A stretch of DNA of 64,000 bases, taken from NCBI GenBank assembly GCA_029378245.1, contig JARKIF010000043.1, positions 310,001 to 374,000 of the forward strand. The letters are read 5' to 3'. Positions 31,860 to 41,487 of the stretch are shown one piece after another. Below the pieces are notes generated by a model. That model saw nothing but the letters and a program-made list of their open reading frames with translations, ran no database searches and was not told where the DNA came from. The stretch comes from Roridomyces roridus (lineage: Eukaryota > Basidiomycota > Agaricomycetes > Agaricales > Mycenaceae). A program made the translations under genes and the position numbers. Position 1 is the stretch's first letter. Each line of letters begins with the position of its first letter.

Positions 31860-32649
31860 CAGTTGACACGGCAGATAAATCCCTGTCATTTGGCCGATGA
31901 AAAGTCCTGTCATTTGCCCACCTACCGGGGCTGTCATTTGGCTCCCCACTTAGCCGAGCTCTTTGTTCCACTGTTTGAGTATCTGCTGGGCCAAAGCTCA
32001 AGTGCCTCAAGGCAGCCTCGTGGCTTGCAAAGACATGAATTTCTGAAAGAATAGCTCCGGTACCAGACGGCTTTTAATGTGCCGGACTCCGGTCTATCAT
32101 ATATGCTAGTTCTGCCGGTACACGGCCCATGCTTGCCGGGTAAATCAACCCATGTCAGAGCCCTGGGTCACACAAAGGGCCCTGATCCGACGCCATAGCT
32201 CTTTCAGTTCGAGTCGTATTCGTTGATTTTTTGCTGATTTGAACCTCGGCAAGGCATCGGCAGCACAATTCAACCATAATGTTCACCGCCACCACTGCCG
32301 CCGACTGCCGCACTTCACGCAGGCAATGCCCGTTCAGTTATCTGTCCTTGGTATGATGGCCAACATACAGGTATTCAAACAGAACAAGCGAATACTTTGG
32401 TTGATTCAACATGTCCTACATCCCGGCTGCCCGCGGCTCGATGAGCTCAAATACTTGTGTAACCGGACTTCAAAGGAAAAAGAATGATGTTAAGGCCACG
32501 AGGCAGCCTCGTGGCATCCGTTGGAGGCCCAAGCAAAGGGTTTGCCGAGAGGACAAAGGAGACTCAGCCAAATGACAGACCCATGACAAACCAAATGTCA
32601 ACCGAGTGACTTTGGCAGATGACAAGCTTTTATCCGCCGTGTGAAATTG
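31860..32649. mobile_element. 790-bp TIR element
   Basis: The left CAGTTGACACGGCAGATAAA and the inverted right end (CAATTTCACACGGCGGATAA) match over about 40 bp, and TGTCAT-TG motifs recur near both ends. Inside, CCACGAGGC-A-GCCTCGTGG near 32,493-32,511 is a 19-bp palindrome whose half also occurs near 32,013. No transposase frame is visible, and no clear target duplication. Confidence 0.5.
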
Positions 32650-32809
32650 GGTTCGCTTCGCTTAGATTATGTAATTGGCGTCGCTTAGCTGTGATGTCTG
32701 GGATCGACGACCAGCGGGGCGTATGAGAGCGTATGGAGAAGGGAGGAGAGTGTCTTCTTGAATCCTTCTCTGTTTGTTTTTGTCCAGTCCTTGTAGTCAA
32801 AGATCGTTC

Positions 32810-32935
32810 AGCACAGTATTATCCGAAGAGTAATATTGGGTTAATTCGAAGTTTCGAACCCCAGTGGGCCGTGATTGCTGGTTCGGTCTCAGGGTGATGA
32901 CGCTGTTGACCACTGAGCCAGGGACGCGGCGAAGA
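32810..32935 (-). mobile_element. tRNA-derived SINE, diverged fragment (copy 2)
   Basis: It carries the 'cagtattatcc' body start, a damaged B-box (tttcgaacccc) and the A-box segment gaccactgagcca, in the same order as the other copies, but with more changes. Confidence 0.5.
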
Positions 32936-33114
32936 TGTATGTACGGAGCCACACTTTATGCAACTGCTCTGGCCCATATTTCAACGGTATATAGTAGAAC
33001 AGCGGCATTACCGTTTTGGGCTTGCGATTGTTGGTTCCTTAGTCATTACATACGTCATCACTCTTCCCTTCCCACCTCCATCTTCCTCCGCGCGCGACAC
33101 CTTACTCGCCCGCC

Positions 33115-35166
33115 ATCTCTGCAATTAGCAAGGAGATTAGTTCTCAGATCGTCAAATACACCAACGGCCCCGACTTCGCCCTTCCACTTGAGCCATTCGA
33201 AGACCAGGAGACGTGGACTTCTGCCCAGTCGTCTGTATTGCGCATGAGAGACGCGTTAGAATATGCGGGTATGTATGTCGCCCTGTTTTCCTCGTCGTGA
33301 CTGACCTATGGCTGGTCAGGATTCGGTGCTCTTACCTTTGCGCTCACACGTACCGTGGTGAACGCGTATGGCGGACTAGAGGAGGGAGTCGATGGCGGAA
33401 TCTGTGCAGTAAGCTTCTCCATTCTCTTTTCACGCTTTCTGCTCATGTCTATCCTCAAAGACGCTCCACACCATCATCGTCAAGGAAGATGATGTGCTGG
33501 CGGCCGTCGTTGGCAAAATTCACCACGCAGGCGTTAAGATAGCCATTCCCGAAGGCTCCAGTGGAAAGAGGGGTTTCCTTCAGCTTGTTGGGGCGCTGTG
33601 GGCCGATGCCAAGAGCACCGATCGGCTCACTCCGTGGCTCACCGAGCTTTTGACACCACTCGTGGCGGTCGCAATGAGGGCGAAAGCCGAATACTACGAG
33701 TCTGCCACATTCGAGTGAGTTATTCGTCTCGTCTTCATGTGCGTATGCTCAACTGGCGTTTCAGTCATGAAGCCAAGCGCGCGCACAAGAAAGAGATATA
33801 TATCGAGCAGGGTTTGTCCACACTCGGCTTTATCCATCCCCACCCTCTCAATGCCACCATTTCACAGATATCAAGTTCTTCAACTCGCTGCAAGATATGT
33901 TTCACCAAGGCCGATCTGCGCCAGCCCAGAACGTCACCGCCGTTGTCCCCGTACCCGCCAAAATCGACGACGGCGTTTCCATGAAAAGTCTTGAGGAGGC
34001 TCTCGACGCAGACGGTGGCTTACTCGCTGATTACATGTCTGAAACCGACTCGGACGTGCGTTTCCCCATCCGATACTCTCCGATGCCAACGACTGACGCA
34101 TGTACACAGATGGAGGACGTTTCGGTCTCGGGGCTCGATGTATGTCGTCTTTTCGCTCACGACTTCGATGCTCATCTGGTCTCTGTAGGCGGACGAGACT
34201 AGCTCTGTGGCTTCGACGGTGCAGACAGCGTACACGCTACCTTTGTCGGCGTTGGATGTATGTCTTCTCTCCGCCCGCGCGTTTCATACTCACCTCGTCT
34301 TTTCAGGCTGCATGCGACACCGCCTCCGTATCCTCGCCCACTGTAGAGGACTTTCTCGAAAGCTGCCGACCCACCACCGTTACCCCCGCTGGCGAGCGGC
34401 AAGTCAAGAAGATGAGAGAAGCGGAGGACGATGGTTGTCTTGCGGACGTATCCAATGCCGAGGTGGGCCCACTTTCTTCATCTTTAATCCCTAATCCCGA
34501 GACCTGAACGAGCCACAGACCGACGACGACGACGATGCCACTTCCACCGCCACCGCCACCCCTACCCGCCCTCGGTCTAAAGCAGTACGTTCCCAATAGT
34601 TGCCCACGTTCTCACTTTCACCTCTTTCAAGGTTTGCCCCTCCACCGCTGCTGCAACTTACTCTCCCTTGCGTGCTCCTTTGATCGCGCGCAACCTCTAT
34701 CTTCTAGGTGCGGTCATTTGAATAGCCGCTCCTGCATGGCACTCACTCCGTCTCCAGAGGAGGAACCCCTTCTTAGTCGGGACCGCGCCCCCAGTGTCAT
34801 CTCGGACTCGTTCCTCGCGTCACTTGGGCCCTTTGAAGAAGGTTTCACGGTTTTCACGGAGGAGGAGGCGTATGGTGTGCGTCCCTTCTTGCGGCTATGT
34901 TATGTGCACGTGACTCAGACGTTTTCAGCTGGCCAGCAAGTCCGCCGCAGCTCCCGGTACGACTTCTTCCTGTCCTTCCGTCCGATGCACGCACTCACTC
35001 TTGGGCAGGTCTGGCGCCGGCAGCGACAATTTCGGAGAATGTTCCGGCACCGTCGCCACCCCCTCCCACCAAAAAGCGCCGAATCTCGCCCAACGAGTCC
35101 CAGTCTCCCTACGGGCGCGCATCCTCGATCTCCTATCAGGGCACGCCGCCGCGTCTGAGATGGTGA
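33115..35166 (+). CDS. Multi-exon orphan protein with acidic, Ser-rich C-terminal half
   Basis: Consecutive exons join in frame: (33115)-33268, 33320-33408, 33461-33714, 33765-33811, 33868-34055, 34110-34139, 34189-34257, 34307-34462, 34519-34584 and further pieces to about 35,166. The N-terminal part (ISKEISSQIVKYTNGPDFALP, FGALTFALTRTVVNAYGGLEE, IHHAGVKIAIPEG, RLTPWLTELLTPLVAVAMRAKAEYY) looks like a helical globular domain; the rest is acidic and disordered, ending perhaps in TKKRRISPNES. No ATG opens the first exon: the Kozak-like position at 33,115 reads GCC ATC TCT. Either ATG was lost or an upstream start exon was missed. The frame of the last two exons is uncertain. Family not recognised. 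Confidence 0.45.
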
Positions 35167-35721
35167 TTTCTCTTCACCTTTGGCCTTCATTCTCTCCATC
35201 AATCCTCCCCTGCACCATGGCGACCTCTCCGATACGACCTGTTCTCCCTTTTTATTACTATACCACCACCACGGAATGATACCACCACATAGACATACGC
35301 ATTTGTACGACCCGTCCCATTTCTCGATACACAGCATTGTAGATTACGTTTAGATCATGTACCCAACCAAACAGAATGTAGCGCGTTTCTCTCTTTCTTT
35401 CCCTTCCGATAAGCGCCTTGCTTTTGACTTTCATCTTCAAATCGTTCTTCAAGAGGCCTTTTCTCGTCTTGGACGTTGCTTGGGCGTCGTTTCGAATTCA
35501 ATCCTAGCCGATCTAACTGGTACCCCAACTTCAAGCCCACTTCTGAAATCTGAAATCCGCCGCCTGCAAAAACCGTGCTGGTTGCCCTCCACATCTTTCT
35601 CAGACGATTTTGCCACTGAAGACGGGGTGCACAGGTGGAAGAAGTCAAGGTAGGAGATTCTAGACTTGACCTCGTCACGACGGCGACGCTTAACTAGCCC
35701 TGACTTTAGCACGATAACTAG

Positions 35722-36129
35722 GCACAAACCTGGCCGGTAAGCTACCACCACGGAATTCACCTCCTCGAACTCGGAAGCATGGTAAACCCAGGTCGACCCA
35801 ATCGTCAAATCAACGAACTAACCTCGTCAGCGGCGCTGTCGTTGAAGAACATTTCGGTGGTGCCGGTCACGTCGTCCATGGACGCCCCATTTTCCGCGAC
35901 GGGGAAATTCTGCTGGGAGACGAGTGGACGCCGTAGGCGAGGCTTTGGCCTGTGGGTCAGTTTAACGGTTAACCAACATCGATCCAACGACACGCCATCC
36001 CAGCTCTGGACGTCATCCATTCCGTCGCTTCCTCCTCCCCTCTACCAGTCAACGTGGATCTCTTCGTACCTCTGGATATCAAATTCTACCAAGCACACTC
36101 TTCGCTTTCTCTTTGTCTTTCCAGTAGAC
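35722..36129 (+). pseudogene. Coding-like frame with two stops, unidentified
   Basis: One frame gives GTNLAGKLPPRNSPPR, LVSGAVVEEHFGGAGHVVHG, RPIFRDGEILLGDEWTP, then TAG, ARLWPVGQFNG, TAA, and PTSIQRHAIPALDVIHSVAS...NVDLFVPLDIKFY. The persistence of protein-like sequence across both stops suggests a dead gene, although an intron from 'GCC|gtaggc' is possible. Upstream pieces at 35,450-35,650 may belong to it. Confidence 0.35.
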
Positions 36130-36303
36130 TTTGACGGGGAGTGGTATCTTTCCACGGTTTGTTTCATCGAAGCGATTGGTTATGGTGTCGTTCAGTGTGT
36201 CATTCCCTTTCTTCCCTCTTTCTAGTTATCAGTAGGATACTCTAGCTTGTAGAGCGCAGTCTAGTTGGACATTGAACATATGAACTCCGTAACACATGCT
36301 AAA

Positions 36304-37691
36304 CTAAGCAACAGGATCCTTCGGTTTTGGACCCGGCAGTTTTGGATCCGGCACCGTTGGGTGACTCGGAATAAATTCCGTCCCGTTAGTATCCGCTTCG
36401 TACGCCGAGAGAATCAACTTGTAGATCCGCGTCAACTCGTCCTGAATTCCGATTAGTGTTCACCACGGGTTTGGCGACCCGGTCCGGGTCGTGGGTACGG
36501 GCCGCCCGGGTACGGGTTCGGGTTGAGATTCAACAACCCGGTCCAACCCGGTGACCCGTTTTCAACCCGTGGGCCGGAAAAATGGTTCTATAGGCTGTTG
36601 GGTCCCCTGCTTCAAGGGTCTAGAATGCAGCGGCACAATTCTTCTAATTATCCAGAGCACGCCCCAAGCACGCCCAGAGCCAATTGTCAGCACCATCAGC
36701 GGCAATCACTGCGGCGGGATCCTCGTCACAAGCTCGGTTACTTACCTGAGGTTACCTTTGAGTCGAAGGCAATGATTGGGACAAGCTCGACATTGACATT
36801 GGTCAAGGACGAGTTGCGGGACGTCTTCGAGATGTACAAGGCCGCGTACGACGACTGATGGTCGTGATGAGTCAACGGGTCCACGGGTCACCCGAGACCC
36901 GCCGTCACCCGCGGGTGAAATGGCGGGTAACCCGTACCCGGGGCGCAGGTCGGGGCGATTCGCGGGTACGGGTCCGGGTCGTCGTTGGACTACCCGCGGG
37001 TGACCCGTGGTGATCACTAATTCCGATTCTCGTCAGCATTCAAGAAAGTACATAACAGTTGAAACGAAAGACCCACATTACTCACAACGCCCCCATAGCA
37101 AGCCTGCACGATATCACTTATCGTATCCTTGTCGAGCTTAGACGTGTCGACAGAGCTGATGACATAGGCCGTGCTGATTACATTGCTGGTAACAGCCGCG
37201 AGCGCCGTCGAGGTAAATGTGTAGCAGACTATGTCGATGTCGATACGCATGATGCCGCCAAGCTCACCGCAGGTTATAGCGTAGGCGCGGTGTTCGGATT
37301 GGTTGGCTGCCACGGCGCCCAGGACGGTTTCCATGCCAGCGTTGACGATGGCAAAGACCCCTGCATGGACAAGTTCAATTACGGGATTCAATTCAAGTGA
37401 ACTGCACGCACCATCGAGGATATCACCCTTGGCGAACGCAGTTACCGTACTACTGCTCACGGCGTTCTTCACATTCTCCCCCGTCTGCGTCACCTTGGCG
37501 TGGACGACATGATCGCTGGACAGAATCTTGTTGATTGGGAATGGGGTGTTGTCCGCCGTGCTCTTCACCTGCCCGATAAAGTTGTCGTACTTGAGCTCCG
37601 CCACGGTGAGGAGCGCGGTGAGCTGGTCTTGCGCCTGGGCTTTGAAGCCGTCGCCCTGCTCCTTGACGAGCGAACTGATGCTTGAGCCCAT
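36304..37691 (-). CDS. Predicted N-myristoylated orphan protein, copy 2, with a transposon in an intron
   Basis: Minus-strand exons 37412-37691, 37077-37360 and 36304-36441 join to 233 aa. It starts MGSSISSLVKEQGD and keeps the same order of motifs as copies 1 and 3 (AITCGELGGIMRIDIDI; CYGGVVSN; LILSAYEAD). The second intron is 635 nt rather than 65 because a 566-bp hAT-like element lies a few bases upstream of its acceptor. The coding sequence itself is undamaged. Intron 1 is 51 nt, a multiple of three without a stop, so reading through it would add 17 residues. Confidence 0.7.
36454..37019. mobile_element. Non-autonomous hAT-like element with 8-bp target duplication
   Basis: Terminal repeats TAGTGTTCACCACGGGT / inverted TAGTGATCACCACGGGT differ at one base. 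The 8-base duplication ATTCCGAT stands at 36,446-36,453 and 37,020-37,027, and fits the hAT preference nTnnnnAn. Blocks 1 and 3 show the empty site. Subterminal regions are packed with ACCCG/CGGGT motifs. An internal plus-strand frame ending LVKDELRDVFEMYKAAYDD (to 36,858) may be a transposase remnant. Confidence 0.85.
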
Positions 37692-37739
37692 GGTTCCGAG
37701 GTAGGTCAGTGTTTGAACAAGAAAGAGTCGTATTTCTTT

Positions 37740-37746
37740 TTATACT
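37740..37746 (-). promoter_or_regulatory. TATA box of orphan gene, copy 2
   Basis: TATAAAA on the minus strand, about 50 bp before the ATG at 37,691, conserved in all three copies. Confidence 0.6.
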
Positions 37747-38734
37747 CTGGGCCACGACCAAAACGCGGAGAAATAAGAACGCCGTGTCAGGTTCAGGCCA
37801 GGCCAGGGCAGAGTCAATGCCATGGTGCTACTTCATAATGAATGGCGCTCTCGGGAGCCTTATTTGGCCGGTGGCATATCGACATTTCTGATAGCAGCCA
37901 CGTACCTATAGCGAGAAGATTAATGGGAGATTCATTGATCAATATTATAAGACGTGCAGAATGCTTCAACATTCCGTGTACCAGAAAGAAAGAATGGAGG
38001 CAAATATGTCATTGAAGCCCAGTCGGGAGCCGCGGTGGGGCACAAGTGACAAAGAACGTCGGTGTCATTCGCATCAAGCACATCCCCAAAAAGCTGAAAG
38101 AGGCCTGTCTTGACCTCCCGTTGGTCCTAAGGAATCTCGATATCGTAGCGGATTTGGCCCAATACGGCGTTCAGCAAGTGAGTACGTTTTTGGAGAACTT
38201 CAGAAAGTGACAGGAACGGGAGGTGCGCCAGGGGAAGTCCAGAGGGTTCCCGTTACAATCGCCTGCGACGTGCGTGGGGCCGTGGGCCACGTAAAACCGC
38301 CTTTCGCAAGTCAGCAGAAGCTTTGAGAAAGATGGCGAGAGACGCACCGGAGTACTCCAAACCGTTTCTAATTCGCACTAGGCATGACTGCGCCGTTGTC
38401 CCCTTCTCGTCGGTCTTGATTGGCCGAGGAAGGCGTACTTACTCCATCGGGGACGTGTTCGAGAATCTGTTACTTGAAGGTCTCTCGATTCATCAAGCGG
38501 GCGTCATCGCAGCGAGCAGTGGGTACCGCACGCGATGGTGGTGAAAAGACAAGAGTGATTGATACGTAATTGCCGAGTCGGCTGGCATCCAATCAACAAT
38601 CGCAAGCCCAAAATGGGAATACCGCCGTATGCGAGCTTTCTGAGTCCTGACCGTGCAAAATCGGATCGAAATACTATGCGGCAGCTGCGTCTCAGAGTAG
38701 CTGCATAAAGCCTATAATCGTTGAGTTATGTCAC

Positions 38735-38985
38735 CGACTCCCTGGCTCAGTGGTAAACAATGTTTCCCTGAGATCGAACTCGCAGTCTTAGGGCTGGGGT
38801 TCGATTCGCTGGGGAGGAAGCCAATACTACTCCTCTGGATAATACTGCGCGCGGCTTATGTTTTGCTGAATGGACGGTCTGGACCTTTCCTGCTTTTTTT
38901 CCAGCATTTTTTGTCAAGCATTTCGACTCTTCGAGTGGTCGTCTATCGTGATCACACAACACTCATGATCATTTCTAACTGCTGA
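38735..38985 (+). mobile_element. tRNA-derived SINE, copy 3
   Basis: Plus-strand copy with TGGCTCAGTGGTAAACA as A-box region and GGGGTTCGATTCG as B-box region, followed by the same body to the 'cgtgatcacacaacactcatgatc' end. Confidence 0.65.
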
Positions 38986-39463
38986 TCAAACCTTCCGATG
39001 GAATCCGTTCCTGAGCTGAACCCGTCAAATAGTTCAAGCTGTCAATACTCAAAAGTATGGGCGACTCCACGAAATGAATTTCAAATGCACAACGCATACT
39101 TTCACTGCTTTCGACATCGATCGCAATGGTCGTTTGAGTATGGGTGATGGAAAACGCTGCCAGAAGCGCGCAGGGGGGAGAGCCTTCATGTCCAAGCGTT
39201 TGGGGAAGGGTGACCCAATCTGAACCTTCGAATTCTATGTACCCTCACCTAGTCTCGCACGTCTTGAGGCCAGTCCGTAGTAACTTCTCTAGGTGCCATT
39301 GAGCCTTTCAAACGCCACCAGCGTCGTCAAGCGTCGATTTTATTCCAAGAGGATCATGGGTGTCGAGTCCAAGTGTGAATGCCGATGATGGCGCATCAAT
39401 GACCAGTAATGAATTCCGAATGCACAACGGATAGAGTTTCCTTACTCTCGCGAGTGATCGTAT

Positions 39464-39557
39464 TCCCTCTCAGCTCAGTTGGTAGAGCGCGTCACTAGTA
39501 TAGCTGCCGCGCAACTGTGTTATGACGAGGTCAGTCGTTCAAATCGGCTAGCGGGAA
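39464..39557 (+). tRNA. tRNA-Thr (anticodon AGT) with intron
   Basis: The cloverleaf can be drawn: acceptor TCCCTCT/AGCGGGA, D-arm GCTC-AGTTGGTA-GAGC, anticodon stem CGTCA/TGACG with loop CTAGTA+A and anticodon AGT, a 21-nt intron after position 37 (39,501-39,521), T-arm AGTCG-TTCAAAT-CGGCT, discriminator A. The acceptor stem has one T-C mismatch and position 8 is C instead of T, so it may be a weakened or dead copy of the gene at 49,462. Confidence 0.65.
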
Positions 39558-40001
39558 CTCTGCTGTTGTAGACTTTTTTCACCTCTGCACAACAACCAAC
39601 TTCTACAATCCACTTGGTTCGCCAGAGGGTTCCGTGGGCCGGGATCTCATCTCGGAGGACTTGACGCTATTCCGCGCAACGCTAGTACTACTTCGAATAT
39701 GTCCGAGACGACGACGGATGCGCTGGAATATTGCATTTTACATCACGAGTGCAAGAACAACGAACCCTGGATGCACCGAAGCAGAGATGAATCCCAAGGA
39801 ACCTGACGGACACGATCCACAGAAAGGTGGGAACCCCAACCTTCCACCGATGCGTCAACTATTTACTGTTCGGCTTTTCCTCTCCCTTGGCGCACATCAC
39901 CAATTCCTGGATAAACGGTCCAGCGCAATGTGAATTCAAATGCAATATCAGACAGTAACGTATGCACCACGAAATAAAACTAGATACCTCAATAACTTAA
40001 T
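39558..40001. other. Intergenic stretch without recognised feature
   Basis: A 99-codon open frame (39,634-39,933) has no domain or splice support. Nothing else is apparent. Confidence 0.3.
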
Positions 40002-41341
40002 TTAATCTTCCTCTTCAAGCCGCTTCACCGCGTCAAACGCACTGTTCATCCGGGCAAAATCAATAGCAGCCCAGTTTTTATCGCTCTTGATATGCTTGTC
40101 TGCACCAAGTCTGTATGTATTTATCTGCCAGTCAGAAAACAAGAAACAACGGAGTAGAATTGGAATCCGCAGGACCTAAGCAAGAGATCTATAGCTTGAA
40201 CATCGTTCTTCAGAGCGCTCAGATGAAGCGGCGTGAAACCGCCTTCCGGAGATCGATAATTGACGTCGATTTTACCGGGGCCGGTGAGGAGTTCGTGTTC
40301 GACAATGTGGAATTGTCGGCCGGCGAGCATGTCCATTAAGATTTGCTGCTTGGCGATTCGGATGGTGTCGAAGAGCTTCTCGACGTCGTCGGTCATGTCT
40401 GTGAGGCCCTGGAGTGGCGATTAGAGCTACGAGGTGTTCAGAGAACTGAAGACGAACCTCATGGCCGGCAGTTGTGGTCGCCAATACACTGTACTGTCCC
40501 TCGTTTAAAACTGTAAACGGAGATTAGACGGCGACAAGGTGAAAGTTGCATCCCTACTGTTTGATCGACATGACGGACAGCAAGGGCGCAGATTAAAAGG
40601 GGCGCGTATAAGAAATCTCATGTAACAAAAATAATGAAAGTCGTGGTGGCAGCTTGTCTTGAGACAGTGGATGGGTTGGTTTTGGTCTGCCGCGAATGTT
40701 GCGCATCCAAGAGGCAGCGGACATAGACCGCAAGAGGCAGTGAGGTGGGCCGGGACTACAACAGCAGGCTGTGCCACGGGAAGCGGGAGCCGTGGAACTG
40801 CTGCAGAGTCGCTGATTGGTGTACTCGGGTGTCGCAATGGAAGGGGAACGCATGGTTTCCGAGCATTTGAGGAGGAGGAGGAGTCGCTATCGTCGCCGTC
40901 TTCGGAAGGTCTCTGACAATTTGCCCAAATCAGCCTACATATACAGATGGCGCTTTCGAGCACGCACCTTCCTCTTGGGATTGGGAGGAGGTTTTCCACC
41001 AGTGGACTTCCGAGCGACCTGACTCTTCTTTCTACTTGAGCCAGGGCTGCTGCTTCGTGACTTGGGAACTGAATACACGAAATTCGGGAAAAAAAGACGA
41101 GCTTACTGGAGTGCTTTCGTCAGGCCGCCGAGGAGGCTTGCCACCGGTGGATTTACGCGCTACCTGACTTTGACGTCGATGTTTTTCCGTGGGCGGAGAG
41201 CGGGGAGGTGGAGGTGGTGGCACCGTCTGGAAAACCTCGTCCAAAAACTGGAGACCATGTCATTTTGACATTCGTGCATTCGGGCGAGACACGTACTGTC
41301 CGCGGGTCGATGACGGGTGCTTTGCTGCGATGTGGAGGCAT
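40002..41341 (-). CDS. RING-H2/ankyrin protein with two histone H3 tail-like motifs
   Basis: Seven minus-strand exons (41297-41341, 41107-41247, 40968-41060, 40558-40912, 40458-40510, 40176-40408, 40002-40110) join exactly to 342 aa. The N-terminal ~80 residues are basic and disordered and contain SQVARKSTGGKPP twice (codons at 41,137-41,160 and 40,992-41,015 for ARKSTGGK). ARKSTGGK is residues 7-14 of histone H3. A PKRKRPSEDGDDSD segment looks like a nuclear signal with CK2-type sites. A RING-H2 finger follows (CGLC...C-H-H-D-F-H-Y-F-C...CPSC; spacing C-x2-C, C-x-H-x2-H-x2-C, C-x2-C), so a ubiquitin E3 role is likely. The C-terminal part has an ankyrin repeat (GGFTPLHLSALKNDVQAIDLLL, LGADKH) and ends DAVKRLEEED. 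It is divergent from the carboxylase gene with 146 bp between the starts. Confidence 0.8.
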
Positions 41342-41487
41342 GGAAGACAGTGAAAAGATATCACATAGGGCTCTTGGCCAGGATCGAGATGGGAGACGAG
41401 AGAAGAAGCGCGGTGTTTGTACCGATTTTGTTCTGACGTTACCCGAAGCTCCGTTCCGACCACCATCTACCCTGCACTACTCTCAGT

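Larger units (their letters stand above)
36240..39410 (-). repeat. Duplicated block 2
   Basis: Inverted copy of 28,590-31,227 (see there). It has gained the hAT-like element at 36,454-37,019 and differs by small indels. The unoccupied target sites of both the CATCAG element and the hAT element can be read by comparing blocks. Confidence 0.75.

Noticed and set aside
36265..36456. Plus-strand open frame at the edge of block 2
   Set aside because: It is the antisense of the last exon of the orphan gene and occurs likewise opposite the other copy.
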